Source: Icerya purchasi (lineage: Eukaryota > Arthropoda > Insecta > Hemiptera > Monophlebidae). Taken from it: a stretch of DNA of 64,000 nucleotides. Under the pieces are notes generated by a model. The model did no database searches. It was not told where the DNA came from and saw only the letters and a list, made by a program, of their open reading frames with translations. This document shows positions 12,010-23,760 of the stretch, one piece after another (within the stretch, counting starts at the first letter, position 1; every line of letters starts with the position of its first letter). The position numbers and the translations under genes are program-made. The DNA lies in contig CM077115.1 of NCBI GenBank assembly GCA_039619475.1, positions 499,617,352 to 499,681,351 of the forward strand. Direction: 5' to 3'.

Positions 12010-13735
12010 AAGAGAGAGAGAGGCACTTCATGGCAGAAGCATTTGAATTCCTTCGATTGTTTCTTCATGTGGTTTAAAGTAGACATGGAGTTCTGTAATG
12101 GCATGGTCAACAAAAGGGTAAAATATATTTTGGCAGTTTCTCTCGGAACATTACTTATTTGTTCGTTTTTGGACTATGTCATTTGAACTCATCTGCTTTG
12201 TTTGCTCTCGAAAAAGACCGAGAATTGACTTTCGAGCCGAATATTTTGTAATGTCGTTGTTGTAGTTTTTGCATAACTGCAAGCGTTGGCCAAATCGATA
12301 TTAACTTTTTGCATTGCTTTGTTTAGGTTTGTTGTATATGAGAACATTTTTCTCAGTATAACTAGCAACACAATAAACTGGCAATTTTCTTTGGCGATTT
12401 GCAATTGGACTACTTGAGGGGCGATATTCCTACCAGCAATTTTTTACAGTGCCTCAAGTGTTGCGTGTATTGCGGAAAATATTTGAGCAAACCGTTTTAT
12501 AGCCGCATGCTTTTCAGTTCAGCACATCTCACAAAGAGAGATAAGCGTTGAATGAGATGAGGTAATCTGATCAGTAATTTTCTCCAAAAGGCTGTCTCGA
12601 AGTGAAGATTTTCGAAAAAAAAGAGTTTATTGTACTCTTTATGGTCTCTGTACAGTTGCGAATCGTAGGTACTTCATATGACTGCGCTAGAAGTAAGTTG
12701 AGAACGTAAGCCACACAGTGCACGAATTACGCTCTCGGGTATTTTAATGAGAGTTATTGTTTTCACGCCTCGTAATCGGCCGCTTAGTACTGCGGCGCCT
12801 TCAAAGCCTTGTCCAATGAATTTATCCATATCGAATTTGTATAGAGTATACGAGATGCGTTATAATTTTCGTTGCCAATGTGTGTACTTAAGCTGAAATA
12901 TCTTCTACATAGAAAAATTAAGGAAAGTCCTTCCAGATAACTGATTTTTCAGATCGTAAATATAACGCTAGTTGTTCTCGCACGGATATGTCTTGAGTTT
13001 TGTTTGCCAATACAGTAAAAAAAACCTGTCTATTTGGCTCTTTAAAGTGCTCGCACTTGAATAACATTACCGCATAGTTCAATCACTTGATTCTAAATTT
13101 CTGACCAAGTATAAAAGGCTCTATTGTGTATATGCTTTTTTGTAAGTAAATGACTCTTAAGTGCTTCATCGCCAGATCGTGCACGAAAACGGAGACGTAC
13201 CTTGAAATTTGCCGTCATTGTGACTAGGTTAGTTTACTCCAACTTCATAATTATGGCTTCCCTCTTAGGGCCATTTCCTGTCTTCTGTACAAAAGGTCTG
13301 TTTCTACAATAGCTTTTAGTCTCTCGTGGTTATCTTTAGCAACTTTATAACACCTTTCTATGGATTCCCCGAGATCAATAGATTTGCCTTCCGCGAACTT
13401 TACAAAGTTTGCTGCTTGCTCTAAAGCGAATTTGTAGTATTTTGTATTTGCGAATTAACCAAAGTTCTCTAAAGCGTTTTTCCAGTTAGTAAATGACTTA
13501 TTAACAAGGATTCCAAGATCTTGATAACCATGTCCGGCTTGCGCTGATCCAAATAGAACATATAGTTCGCAAAGTGCTGCCCTATACGACATTTAAATAC
13601 ACAAGCCATGAGTGCCTCGCAGTCCAACGACGTTGAAAAGAAAAATTCCTTTTGCCAGTGACCGGAAACTTGAAAGTATCCGGTAGTTTCCAAGGCTTTC
13701 AGCTTTTTTCCTCATTATTATTTGAAGGACTCTAG
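12010..13735 (-). pseudogene. Second hAT transposase pseudogene (TTF zinc finger + DUF4371 type)
   Basis: A full-length but decayed hAT transposase, different from the one at 3.7-5.7 kb. From the N-terminus (right end) it shows a zinc-finger-like segment around 13469-13690, then FTNWKNALENFG, FALEQAANFVKFAEGKSI and LYRRQEMALRG, the usual path from a TTF finger into DUF4371. Next come VREQLAI and FDMDKFIGQGFEGAAVLSG, which aligns with the GQ-x-YDGA-x-x-MSG catalytic motif but has E in place of the catalytic D. Then RDSLLEKITDQ, and around 12189-12404 helical C-terminal sequence. Stops and frameshifts occur throughout. I did not find convincing terminal repeats, so element boundaries are approximate. 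Confidence 0.8.
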
Positions 13736-16700
13736 AGACAATTTAACAAATAAGCTTGGACATTTTTTTCCATTCAACTAACTTAAATAAAAAGTATAAA
13801 AAGATTCGAACTATTTTAAATCCAATTCAAAACGATAATGCGTAGTCATATATTACGATAGTGTATTCGGTTAATATTCAGGCTTTTGCATGATATAAGG
13901 GGAGGGGGGAGTCAATAACCTAATAAACCCTTCTTTATATACGTCGATGTTACGAATACAACTTTTTTCGATAATTTAATTTCGTACGATCGTATTTTTT
14001 ATTTCTCTTTATTTTATTTTATTGTATTTTTCTTTTTCTGTTTTATTTCTCATACAACCGCTCGGTTCCCTATTTCGCTACCTTAGTGTTTATATTCGAC
14101 TGTAGTTTAATCGCTCGAGTCGTAAGCAGATCAGTTTGTTCCTTTTACAGTTTGTGTCCTCTTCAAGTCACTTTATTTCTATTTTTCAACTTTAATCTCC
14201 CGTTTTCAACGTATTCCCGTATCGTCGCTTTGAATAAGCGGATTCTTTTTATGTTCAGTAATCTTCGGGGGTTTTTTTTTTTTTTTTCAATTTTCATTCT
14301 AACCACTTGAAAATATTTCATCCGTAATTTATTAACTTACAAAAAAAAAAAAGCCGCTCTTGCCGTATGTTCTTCGAAAGAACGAGAATATGCTAAATCT
14401 TCGTGGCTCTTACTTGTAATTTTATTTGTGTCCTTTTCGAGAGCTTGATTTTACACGTGACCGACCTGGTTAACCGGTTCCGAGTGAATTTAGGTTTTTG
14501 CACTCCGCCGAAGCTTTTAGTCCTTTTTTCACTTTCTCCTTCCAGCGACGTTACGCGCGATTTAATGTCGTTCGTAGTTCCGGATTGCGCGGATACATAC
14601 CGGGGGAACGTTTAAGTGCGTTTTAAACTGAACTCTAAATTCAAAGAGCGGATGCCGGTAAAAGTTGGTTAACTTTTGACGTGTTTTCATTAAAATTTTA
14701 TATTTTCAGTGTTGCTGCCGTGTTTATTAACGACACAGTTTTACACATGCGAGCCGTTTAAGATTAATGAGTGAAAATTCCCCTCAGTCAATTTTAAAGC
14801 TTCGTTAATCAATCTTTGATGGTAAGTTTCTTTTTTGTTTTTTTTTTTTTTGAAAACGCCTAAGGGCTTCTAGTATACCAGCACTTTGCGGTATGTTGAT
14901 GAATATCGTTTTGTACGAATAATTAAAAGTGATGCTCGCTAGTTCTTCGGCAATAGTATGCCGCGGTAAAAACATACGGTCTTTTTTGCCCGGTCGGATA
15001 AATCGTCTGCAGGTATAACTCTACTCGGAGCGGTGGTACATGCCTGCAGACGCGATTATGCAGGACGCTGTTGTTAATTTATGCGCACATATGTCGCAGT
15101 GTCTTTTCGCAGTTAACTTTTGATGCAGCAACTAGCCTCGCCGAAAACCATTCCTACTTTTCTAATTTATGCTCGAGCGATATCTGCTTTGAATACGAGA
15201 GTCACCGACAATTAAATTATCGTGAAACATCGCACCGATGTGTCATTTTGAAATGTAATGGACACACTTTTTTCTTTCCGTCCGTCTTGTTCTCTGTTCC
15301 GTATGTTAATTAGGTCGTCATTATGAATGGGAACTGCTGAAAAGGATAGCGGGGCCATCGTGGGTCATCTATAAATTTTAAACATTGTCGAAATTCTTTT
15401 ACTGACATTTCGAAATGTTCGTTCGGCGAGCACTTGGCAATTTTCTCGGCGGTAGCTTTTTTTTTTTAATGTACGTTTTTTTCGCGGGAAAGTTAATTTC
15501 AGATGAATAGGATTTTCGAGTGCTCTAATCGGCCAGTAAACGTGTACATTTAAATTTCGAATTAGGCAGAAATCATCGAAATTTCATAAAAAGTCTGGGA
15601 AAATTGCATTTTTTATCGAGAGTTACGCACTACTGACGGTGTAAGTATAGTTGCGTTTTGTTAAGAATATTTTTGAGAAAATTTAAATCGCTATTCGGTC
15701 GATTCTCAAATCGGGTAAGTCTAGGCTCAGTCGATTTTTTTTTCTTTTTCTTTTTTTTTTTTTTTTAATGGACTTCGACGTTCCACTTAGGTACTTTAAC
15801 TGAGGAAATTAGTTACACCTAAGATCTTGTATACATAAATATTACATTGGTGGGTCGTCAGTCAGTATCGAATGAGATGGAAGTGGACTTTCTTAATCGG
15901 GCAGCGGCAACCACAAACATAAGGCACGATCGGTTTCCGGCTTGGCGCAGTCGTCGCAGTAAGTAGGATAATAAGGTGCATTCTAGTTTTATTGGACACG
16001 GTAAGTATATATAATCGGTTTTTTGTCGAGATGCCACGAAACCGAGAGGTTTTATTAGGCGGAAATCAGTTAGATATAGCGAAAACTATGACGCAAGAAT
16101 CAGCGAATTCATGAATCGAAAATTCCTGATGAGAAGAAATTGATCGCATTCGATGTATGTGAGAAATGTAACAGGGCGTTTAGGTTCCCCAGCCGGTGTA
16201 ATTAATCTTTATGAGATTCCAACGGACTTTTCTATTCTTCGCCTTAAAAAATTAAATAAGTTGCCGGAAAAGATACACAAGGATTCGCGTAATAATTAGA
16301 ATTACCCATTTTAACCAGAAGTCCGCGTCTAGTAAGGTTCAGTTTTTTTAGAATGGTTGTGGTTTCGGCCGAGAAAATGGAAATATAACTTCGGGGAGTT
16401 TGAACTTTGCAGACAAAAGTTGAGAGTGCGAATTGAGAAGGCAACCGTCGGTAAAGTTTAAAATACCACAATATGGTGGTGGGGACCCGGTGGTCCTAGT
16501 AAGCAACTTGGTTAACTGTTGTATCGGCTTGAAGAAAAAATTTAATTAAAGTATTACGTAAGTATGAAGTTTAAATTTCGCGTTGAAGCGCAACATCTGG
16601 TTAATTCCGAAGGAATTTCTACGAAACGAATTGATTTGACAAGACGTTGCGTTAAATCATACAGGTTTTCCTTAAGCGGTAACAACCTTGGCAGTTACTA

Positions 16701-17837
16701 ACGTAGTTATATCGTCAGTGGTGGCTGCTCGAATTTTACTAATAAATGGTTAAGAATTAGATTTATTATATTTGTTCTTTCTTCCCGTAACCGCACTTTT
16801 AAATGATAAGATTTTAAAAAAACTCTTTAAAAACTGTTAAATTCAGTTACAAACGTTATATTTTTATTATTATACAAACATAAATGCGTTCAATTTACAC
16901 AAAATATATAACATCAATTATAAAACTTATTACACGTAAAACATTAAAAATTAAAAAAATCTTCGGTAATGAAGTGATGGGGATTTCTTTGGCTCGGGTT
17001 GCCGTCTCTTCTCACTTCTTCTTTAAAAATTCCCATCGTCTAATCTACTTCCGCTGTGCAAAGGTTTTCATCTCAGATTATGGTATCGGATATGTACCGT
17101 TTCCTCTTTCCCTAACAATTGTTCTTTCTATCCGTCTGTCCAACCTAGTCTTCCTGCCAATCCGTGGTTCTCTTTGTTTCCTTCACTTCATCGTTCGGTT
17201 GTTGTCTCCGTTATTCGTCTGCGTTCTTAAGCCATCGATTATCTTTCTCTCGTTTTCGTTTTCGTTTGGTTGTCTCTCCATATTGTCCTCTTCACTCAAA
17301 CGAAGAGCATGTTCGCCATGCGGACCATTAGTTTATTAAGTGTTAATTTATTTCTGCTGAGTGTTCTGCTTTCTACTTCAGTTTGCTGAGATTTGGTCTT
17401 CCTACTCTATATTGCGCCTCTTATGTCCTAAATTTTCCCGCGCCACACATTGTTCCTATTATCTGTTCTTCTTTCTCCTAACAATATCTGACCGTATCAA
17501 GATATAATTGATTTCTTTCTATTCTAATTGTTTCTGGGTAAAGGTGCCCGGTTGAAAGGCCCAAAAAAAAGGAAAAAAAAAGAGCTATAAAACACTGATC
17601 GTCGTCTACGTTTTCAGACAGCCATTCCATTATTTGTTTATTCGATAATAATAAAGTAACAAAAAAAAACAAAACAGCTAGGTATAACACTATTATTAAA
17701 ACATCCAAACTATATTCCCGAGCAGTAACTTAAACAAATAAAAAAACAACAAAACAAAAACGAAAAAAACAAATATAAGAAATCGAACAAAAAAATTGAA
17801 AAAAGTTGTGTAATGCCACAGTGGTCACCTGAAAAAT
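13736..17837. other. Long gene-free stretch
   Basis: About 4 kb with no recognisable domain. A 151-codon open frame at 16884-17339 (plus) is low-complexity Ser/Leu/Phe-rich and unrecognised. Parts around 14.4-15.4 kb are somewhat richer in G and C than their neighbours but show no coding frame. Confidence 0.45.
15004..15052. repeat. Short inverted repeat CGTCTGCAGG / CCTGCAGACG
   Basis: Perfect 10-bp arms (15004-15013 and 15043-15052) separated by 29 bases, with a further A/T base-pair extension around a one-base bulge. It could form a cruciform; no terminal duplication was seen. Confidence 0.75.
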
Positions 17838-18003
17838 GTAGACCACGTGCATAAAAACAAATATAATAAATTATACTAAATTCAGATAATATGGGCTTGA
17901 TGGATCAATGGGGCGGGGTACATGGGGACACAGACCAATCAGTGCAACCACATGTCATTGATAACAAAGTTATCTCGCGTGGTCTACAAAAATGTAGACC
18001 ACG
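17838..18003. repeat. Repeated TGTAGACCACG motif with a perfect inverted pair
   Basis: TGTAGACCACG occurs at 17838-17848 and again at 17993-18003. The latter forms an 11-bp perfect inverted repeat with CGTGGTCTACA at 17978-17988 around a four-A loop. Each TGTAGACCACG is followed by TG, giving a CACGTG E-box core at two sites. Confidence 0.85.
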
Positions 18004-18399
18004 TGACCGCTGCAGGGTTAAAGGACATAGCAGGGTTAAAAAATGCCCCCAAACCAATCGTTATAAAAATTATACCATTGTGTCAGGCATCGAAAAATAC
18101 TATCATCCTGAAAGTTTCAGCCCGCTACCCTTTGAGGAGCACCTCTAGGGGCAAAAATCTAAAATCGAGTTTTTTGACGATATCTTGAGAACCAATTGAC
18201 CTATATTATTCATGTTGGGTTCAAATTGAAGATATTCCAAATCACTACAATTAAAAAATATTATCAGACTTATTCATTAACAAAACCTAACCTAAAAATC
18301 CATTTGAAAATTTCAAACCGCTATAAAAAAAGGTCTAAAACAAACACCTCGCTGAAAAAATTATATATCATGTATTTTGTGCCAAACTACCCTCATGAA

Positions 18400-19650
18400 T
18401 TTTTTCAGATTTTATAAAGGGTTGGACGCACCTTAAAAATAATAGAAACTTTATTTTTTACATTTTCAGCCATATTTAGCTGCTACGAGCTGATGAAATT
18501 TTTTTTTGACCTCAGATTTATACAGAATGACATAATAAATACATTCAGGTATTTTGGACACGAAGTATATGAAACGAAACATTTAAATCTCATTTTTCTG
18601 CTGGTTTTTTGGTTGGTTTTTCATTTTTGTGGCTCACAAAATACTGAAATAATCCGATATTCGTCTTAATTTTCAACTACAACGACTTATAAATACGCTC
18701 CAATATATTAAAAACAAAGTATTTTACGAAAAACTATCCAATTGAATTCATTCGGATTTTTAGAAGTTGTAAATACCCTTTAAAAACTAAAAAAAAACGT
18801 TTTTTTTTTTTGCATTTTTAACCACATTCAGCTCCCGTAAGCTGCTGATAATTTTTTTTTTTTTTTTTTTGGCATCAAATTTATACAAAATGAATAAGTA
18901 CTTTTCGGTATTTTGGACACAAGCAATATAGAACGAAACATATAAATCACATTTTTCTACTGGTTTTCCATTTTTGTGACTCACTAAATACTAAATGATC
19001 CATATTCGTCGTGACTTTCAAGCAAAATGACGTATAAGTATCCTCCAATGTATTAAGAACAATTGAATTTATCTAGATTTTTAAAAGTTGTGGACATTCA
19101 TTATAAACTAAAAAACCCATTTTTTTTGGCATTTTTGGTCGGATTTAGCTTCTATAAGCGGTTGAAAAAAGTTTTTTGGTCTAAAGTTTATACAAAAAAC
19201 TTTACAAGTACTTTCCAGTATTCTGGACATAAGGAATATGGAATGAAAAAATTTTAACTTCTTTTCCTACTGGATTTTGACTGGATTTTTTATTTTAATA
19301 TCTTAAAAAAAAACTGATGCGACAAAATAATAAATGAGATCAACAGTTAAATCAAAGAATAAATTATTTCGGATACTTTGTTCACATGTTATGATTTTTT
19401 ATTTATTTTTTTTTTAAACTTAAACGATTTAACAGTTCCTTACAATATTTTAAATATAAATAATATGAAAAGATACATTTAGAAACTAATTTCCGTCTTG
19501 TTTTTGGATCGGTTTATTCTTACAATGATGTAAAAAATAAAGTAAATTGGAAATAAGCAATAGAATTTGTATCCTTTTTTTTTTTTAACTGCAAATATTG
19601 TCATATATTTTAAATATAAAGAATATACAAATAATTAATATAGTAGCTGA
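18400..19650. repeat. Decayed tandem array, about 310-360-bp units
   Basis: The phrase TATTTTGGACAC followed by (G/A)A(G/A)(T/C)AATAT(A/G)-like sequence and GAACGAAAC begins near 18550, 18909 and 19219, the third copy more diverged. The same order of submotifs surrounds each: TTTATACA(G/A)AA, TTTTTCTNCTGG, TGGCTCAC or TGACTCAC, TTTTTAGAAGTTG, GCATTTTT, and AGCT(T/C)C(C/T)(G/A)TAAGC. Two further, much weaker copies may follow to about 19650. No coding frame runs across units. Confidence 0.8.
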
Positions 19651-20576
19651 TAATCTTAATGTACAGTTACAACTCTAATCATGTTCATCGCTGTCTTCTT
19701 GTATAACTGGTGTATGATATACGGCATCGAAAAGTTTTTGTAACATGTTCAGCAGGTTTTATTAACATTGATAGATTTCGCGCATGTGATAAGTAATATA
19801 TTATTGCAGCGATATGTGCATAAAAGCCAATGGTTCACATACCATTAGCACACTGTTCAGTAATATCTGTGTCCAATACTGTTCAGTACTGTTCGATATA
19901 TACTGTATGTAGCAGTCATACGTCTGACTACTCATGTAACGAGATCGTACTTAAATTTTGATAACTTCTGGTGATCCCTTCAGGTACCGAAAATCGATTT
20001 CTTCCGAATCGCCCATCATTTCACCTAAATATGAAATTACGAACTGTCATTGATAAATGCCAGTAAAAATTAATTCCAAATTTTTTTCCGTCAACTCTGG
20101 AAAATCCACGACGTCCGCAAATGTCAATTTTTGAAAAGAAACTTTTAGGCGATTCCACCCCCGTGTCACCACCTGCAAATACACCGCATTTTCTGTATTA
20201 TCGTTAAGATAAAACTTCATTGGTGCTTAAAAGGTAAACAACAAATCGTGAACCAAATTCATTATAGAGGGAGGATAAACGACCGGCGTGTTGAAAGGTC
20301 GTATAATCACGAGGACAAATAATATTGCAGTGACAGCCACTATTCCGGATATATAGGTAGTGGGTGATCATTCAAGATAAAGGAAGAAAATGATATGATG
20401 GAAACCTTATGAATATCAAAGAAGCAGTGTCTTATTGTCAGTGCGGTGGGTAGACAACATCATTCAAATATCGTAAAGGACATATTGAATGCAAACTCGA
20501 TCGTTATTAATGGAAGAAATTAGGGAATACCTGTTTGATGAAGAAGAACAAGATGGTTCCTATTTGTGTTTCCGGA
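19651..20576. other. No gene recognised
   Basis: AT-rich DNA without a recognisable domain or terminal repeats. Confidence 0.45.
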
Positions 20577-21264
20577 CATTGGCGCACTCAAGGGGGGTGC
20601 CACGGGGCCATTGCTCCCCCCAAAAAATCTCCCCAAATTTTTTCCAAAATTAATTTTGTACCGTAATGCGGGATAGTACAGAAAAAAGAAATGAATTCGA
20701 TGTTTGTGTATGGTAGTGACGGGTAAGTTCGTTATTTCTTCGGATACGGATCCGGAACTGCATCCCGGATACGTATCCAACGGACCCAAGTGGATCTGAC
20801 ATTTTACACTCAACACTAATACTAGTTTGCGCTCTTGAATATACACCATGAAATAAGTATAATTGCCGACATCTTTATAAAAAATCCTCGAAAACACTTA
20901 ATTTCGTTTTGTAATGTTTTGTTTTACTTCAATTTTTTTTTTAAAAAAACATACATATTTACTTTTTGCTTAATGTTATATACCTTTACCTAATTTTTTT
21001 TAAATTAAATTCTGCGCTTACCTAGTTTATGATTATTGCAAACATAATGTTACGTTTTTATTATTATTATTATTTTTCTTTTTGATAAAATTCGTTAATT
21101 TTGTATTTTGATAAAATTCATTGATTTTGTAATTATTTATTTTTTATTTTAATTTACAGACCACGGAAATAGATAGGTACTTAGTCGAGTTACCGAGTTA
21201 CCACTCTCTAACTCATCTTCTAAATTCTAGCCCGGACCAAAAAAAAATCCTGAGTGCGCCTTTG
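20577..21264. mobile_element. Internally deleted hAT derivative, perfect 8-bp target duplication
   Basis: A 688-bp element whose ends (CATTGGCGCACTCAAGG left; CAAAGGCGCACTCAGGA right on the opposite strand) match the hAT copy at 3713-5699 in inverted orientation. Flanking duplications are identical: TTTCCGGA at 20569-20576 and 21265-21272. The left 120 bases match the long copy's 5' end. The right 430 bases match its 3' end, including the last few transposase codons (a stretch matching DVLDIFVKNP). About 130 bases in the middle (roughly 20700-20835) have no counterpart in the long copy and may preserve sequence that copy has lost. It is non-autonomous. Confidence 0.92.
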
Positions 21265-21644
21265 TTTCCGGAGTTTACATATATTAGTATTTACAGGACA
21301 AAATTATGTTAGATTCCACCAATTTGTATTGCTAATTCTCATTCAGGCGTGTGTTGCAAGCTCGCTCGCACAGTGACACATGTGTGGTCAAGCTCGCACA
21401 TGCGTAATTGAAAAATTGTCTTAAAGAGAATTTTAATTGTAATTTATGATTCAATTTTGATGTTTATAACCGTTCGTGAGTTATTGATTTTTATTTGATA
21501 TTTTTGCCATTCTGAACCACCTAATTGACGTTCCTCACATTATATGTGTATGGAATCCTAAAAAGGAATGGTGTTGCGGAAAGCGTGACGTGAAATTGAT
21601 GTCTAGGAAAAAGGTGTTGCTGTTCAAAAGAATAACACTGTCAA

Positions 21645-21751
21645 TTTTCCTTGTTCTATACGAAGTATAGAAGTGATAAATCTGGAGGGTCCGGGGGTAT
21701 TTCCAGACGGGGTCAACGGGCGGAGCCCCTTTCAGTGCACGAAGAGTCGAG

Positions 21752-21800
<49 letters not shown>
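21645..21800 (+). repeat. Dispersed repeat module ending in (TA)n, copy 1
   Basis: Starts at a TTCTATACGAAGTATAGAA palindrome, continues with GGGGTCAACGGGCGGAGCCCC and ends in a TA tract (about 21757-21800). An incidental translation reads FYTKYR ... SRRGQRAEPL. The minus strand at 42.96-43.12 kb reads FYTKYR ... SKRGQGAQPL and also abuts a TA tract, so this is a dispersed repeat and not a gene. Confidence 0.72.
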
Positions 21801-21808
<8 letters not shown>

Positions 21809-22944
21809 GCTCGTAATGTTATTAAATGATAAAAACAACGAGACTTTTGTATAGTCTTAATGTTAGTTAAAATGTCGCAAGCAGCTTTTGTAGCGTGAAA
21901 TGAAATGAGGAATGTAGAGTGGAAAAATGGAAAATGTGAAAATTAAATTCAGCATGTAGAATACTCTTTCATAATGCTATTGCCTGAAATTAACTAATAA
22001 TGATTCCTACCGTAAAACAAAGAGTTTTCGCTCATTGAATTCTGCGGAAGCGAAATTCGTTCACACATTTTCCCTTAACCAATAGCATTCTACATCATGC
22101 ATTCCACAGATTATCCTATTAGCCGGAATTTAAAGGAGCTAGCGGAGAATTCGAAGGCACAGGAATTCTTCTAATCTTTTCGTGTTCTTTGAGATTCTGT
22201 CTTACGAACGGGAATGCTGCCAATAACTGGGTAATACAAAACCCGGATCGGTTTTGTAGACAGGAATTTTTTTCATCCTTATTTGAGTCTTTTATCTGAA
22301 AATATTCATTCTGAACTAACGGATTTTTTTAACGATAGGAAAAATTGATTGCTGTACTTAGAAAAAAGTGAGAGAAAAAAAAAGAAGAAATTCAATCCGT
22401 GGAACTTACCAAATGGACGTTCCTAAGGAGAAGTTTTTAGTAATTTTTTGTCGACAAAAATTTTTATAGCCTTGTTCTAGAACGTTGTTTACCAAAGTCG
22501 GATTTTGCTTAATAGACTATTTTCCACGTTTTAGTTTAAAACGAACGTTAGAACCAGTATTTTTAAGCTTCAATTTTGTTAGCCAACATTTTCTCTTCTA
22601 TCAGTGGTAAGAATAATTTTTACCTTTTCTTAACGTCTAAAATCGTAATATATCGGGTGAGATCCATTTTTGCTTTTTAAGGCTGCATTCGTTTTCGAAT
22701 TATTTAACATAAATCACAATCTAACTTGAATTTACGTTTTATGAAGGAATGCGGTGTCGTAGGATTTTTTATAGAGATAATCGTTCCCGAAATTAGAAAG
22801 ATACCCCAATAGCAAGCTAACGTTTCACCTTAAATTCAATCTTCTACTAAAATTATAGTGTTCAATATGTTCAAACCATATATAAAGTGTTTTTTTTTTT
22901 TTTTTTTATTTATAAATATGCTTTTAAAATTAATATAATTATAT
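21801..22944. other. No gene recognised
   Basis: No coding motifs or element ends were recognised; it contains a 17-T tract near 22893. Confidence 0.45.
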
Positions 22945-23090
22945 TAGTAATATATTAAAAATTATAACACCAACATGTTTTTCGGAGACACTGCTCCATA
23001 ATCACGGTGAATATTATACTATATTCATTATGATTATGGAGGAGTGTCTCCGAAAAACACGTTGGTGCTATAATTTTTGATATATTACTA
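22945..23090. repeat. Hairpin repeat with 60-bp inverted arms
   Basis: Arms 22945-23004 and 23031-23090 are complementary at 56 of 60 positions by eye, with a 26-base loop. The core of the arm contains TTTTCGGAGACACTGCTCC. This is typical of a foldback MITE; I could not identify a target duplication with confidence. Confidence 0.88.
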
Positions 23091-23164
23091 GTCAATTTAT
23101 CGCTTGTATAATTATACATTCACACCGTATTGGACAATAAGCAGTATGAATTTCAGATATATTA

Positions 23165-23760
23165 AAACCTATTTATTCTTATAGTACTCCGCTTTGGTTC
23201 GTTCGCATTTAGAATTTGGCTCGTTGATTTGGAATCCTACATCTGCTGATTTAATAAATAGAATCGAAAGAGTGAAGATAAAGAGTTTATAAAATACTTA
23301 CTCTATAGATTTTTGTTAAATTCAGTGATGGGTATTTTGAATATACGGAAAAACACTTAGACAATTAAACAGTAATAGTCTAGCGGGGAGGAGGAAGGAG
23401 ATAGCGCTTCGTTTTTTGCATGATCTGTTGGTAAAATAAATTGTCCCAATCTCTCGGAGAAAATATTTATTAAATTACCCATTTCAGGTGTCCGAACAAC
23501 GTAAAGCTGAGTTGTCCTATCTGCTTTCGTTGGTAATATCTGCATGTGTGCGTATGTGTGTGTTAACTAGTACTTTACATAAATTATTTGCGCACGTGTA
23601 TGTTTAGTGTATATATATATATATATATATATATATTCCTTTTAGCTATGTATTGTCAACCGTACGATTTATTTTATTTTATTTTTTTATCATACTGCGC
23701 TGTGCAGTAATTGGCGTAAACTGTTGCACTGGCAAATTGCAAAATAAATAAATAAATAAC
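23165..23760 (+). pseudogene. 3' end of a LINE (RT thumb region) with (AAATA)n-like tail
   Basis: Translation around 23185-23290 reads SALVRSHLEFGSLIWNPTSA followed by INRIERVK, a close match to the post-catalytic RT segment LVRSHLEYxSxxWxP...IxRIERVQ of insect LINEs. Further along, SLAGRRKEIALRFLHDLLV matches the following L-x-x-RR...F-L-H-x-I-L region. Stops and frame changes break it. The remnant ends in AAATAAATAAATAAATAA (to about 23758), a tail style seen in CR1/Jockey-group LINEs. No upstream palm domain is present, so it is a 5'-truncated insertion. Confidence 0.72.

Noticed and set aside
16884..17339. 151-codon open frame on plus
   Set aside because: Low-complexity Ser/Leu/Phe composition, no domain, and the reverse strand reads like a degraded A-rich repeat; no support as a gene.
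21651..21854. 67-codon frame with (YI)n tail
   Set aside because: The tail is a translated TA microsatellite and the front is a dispersed repeat seen again at 42.96-43.12 kb.
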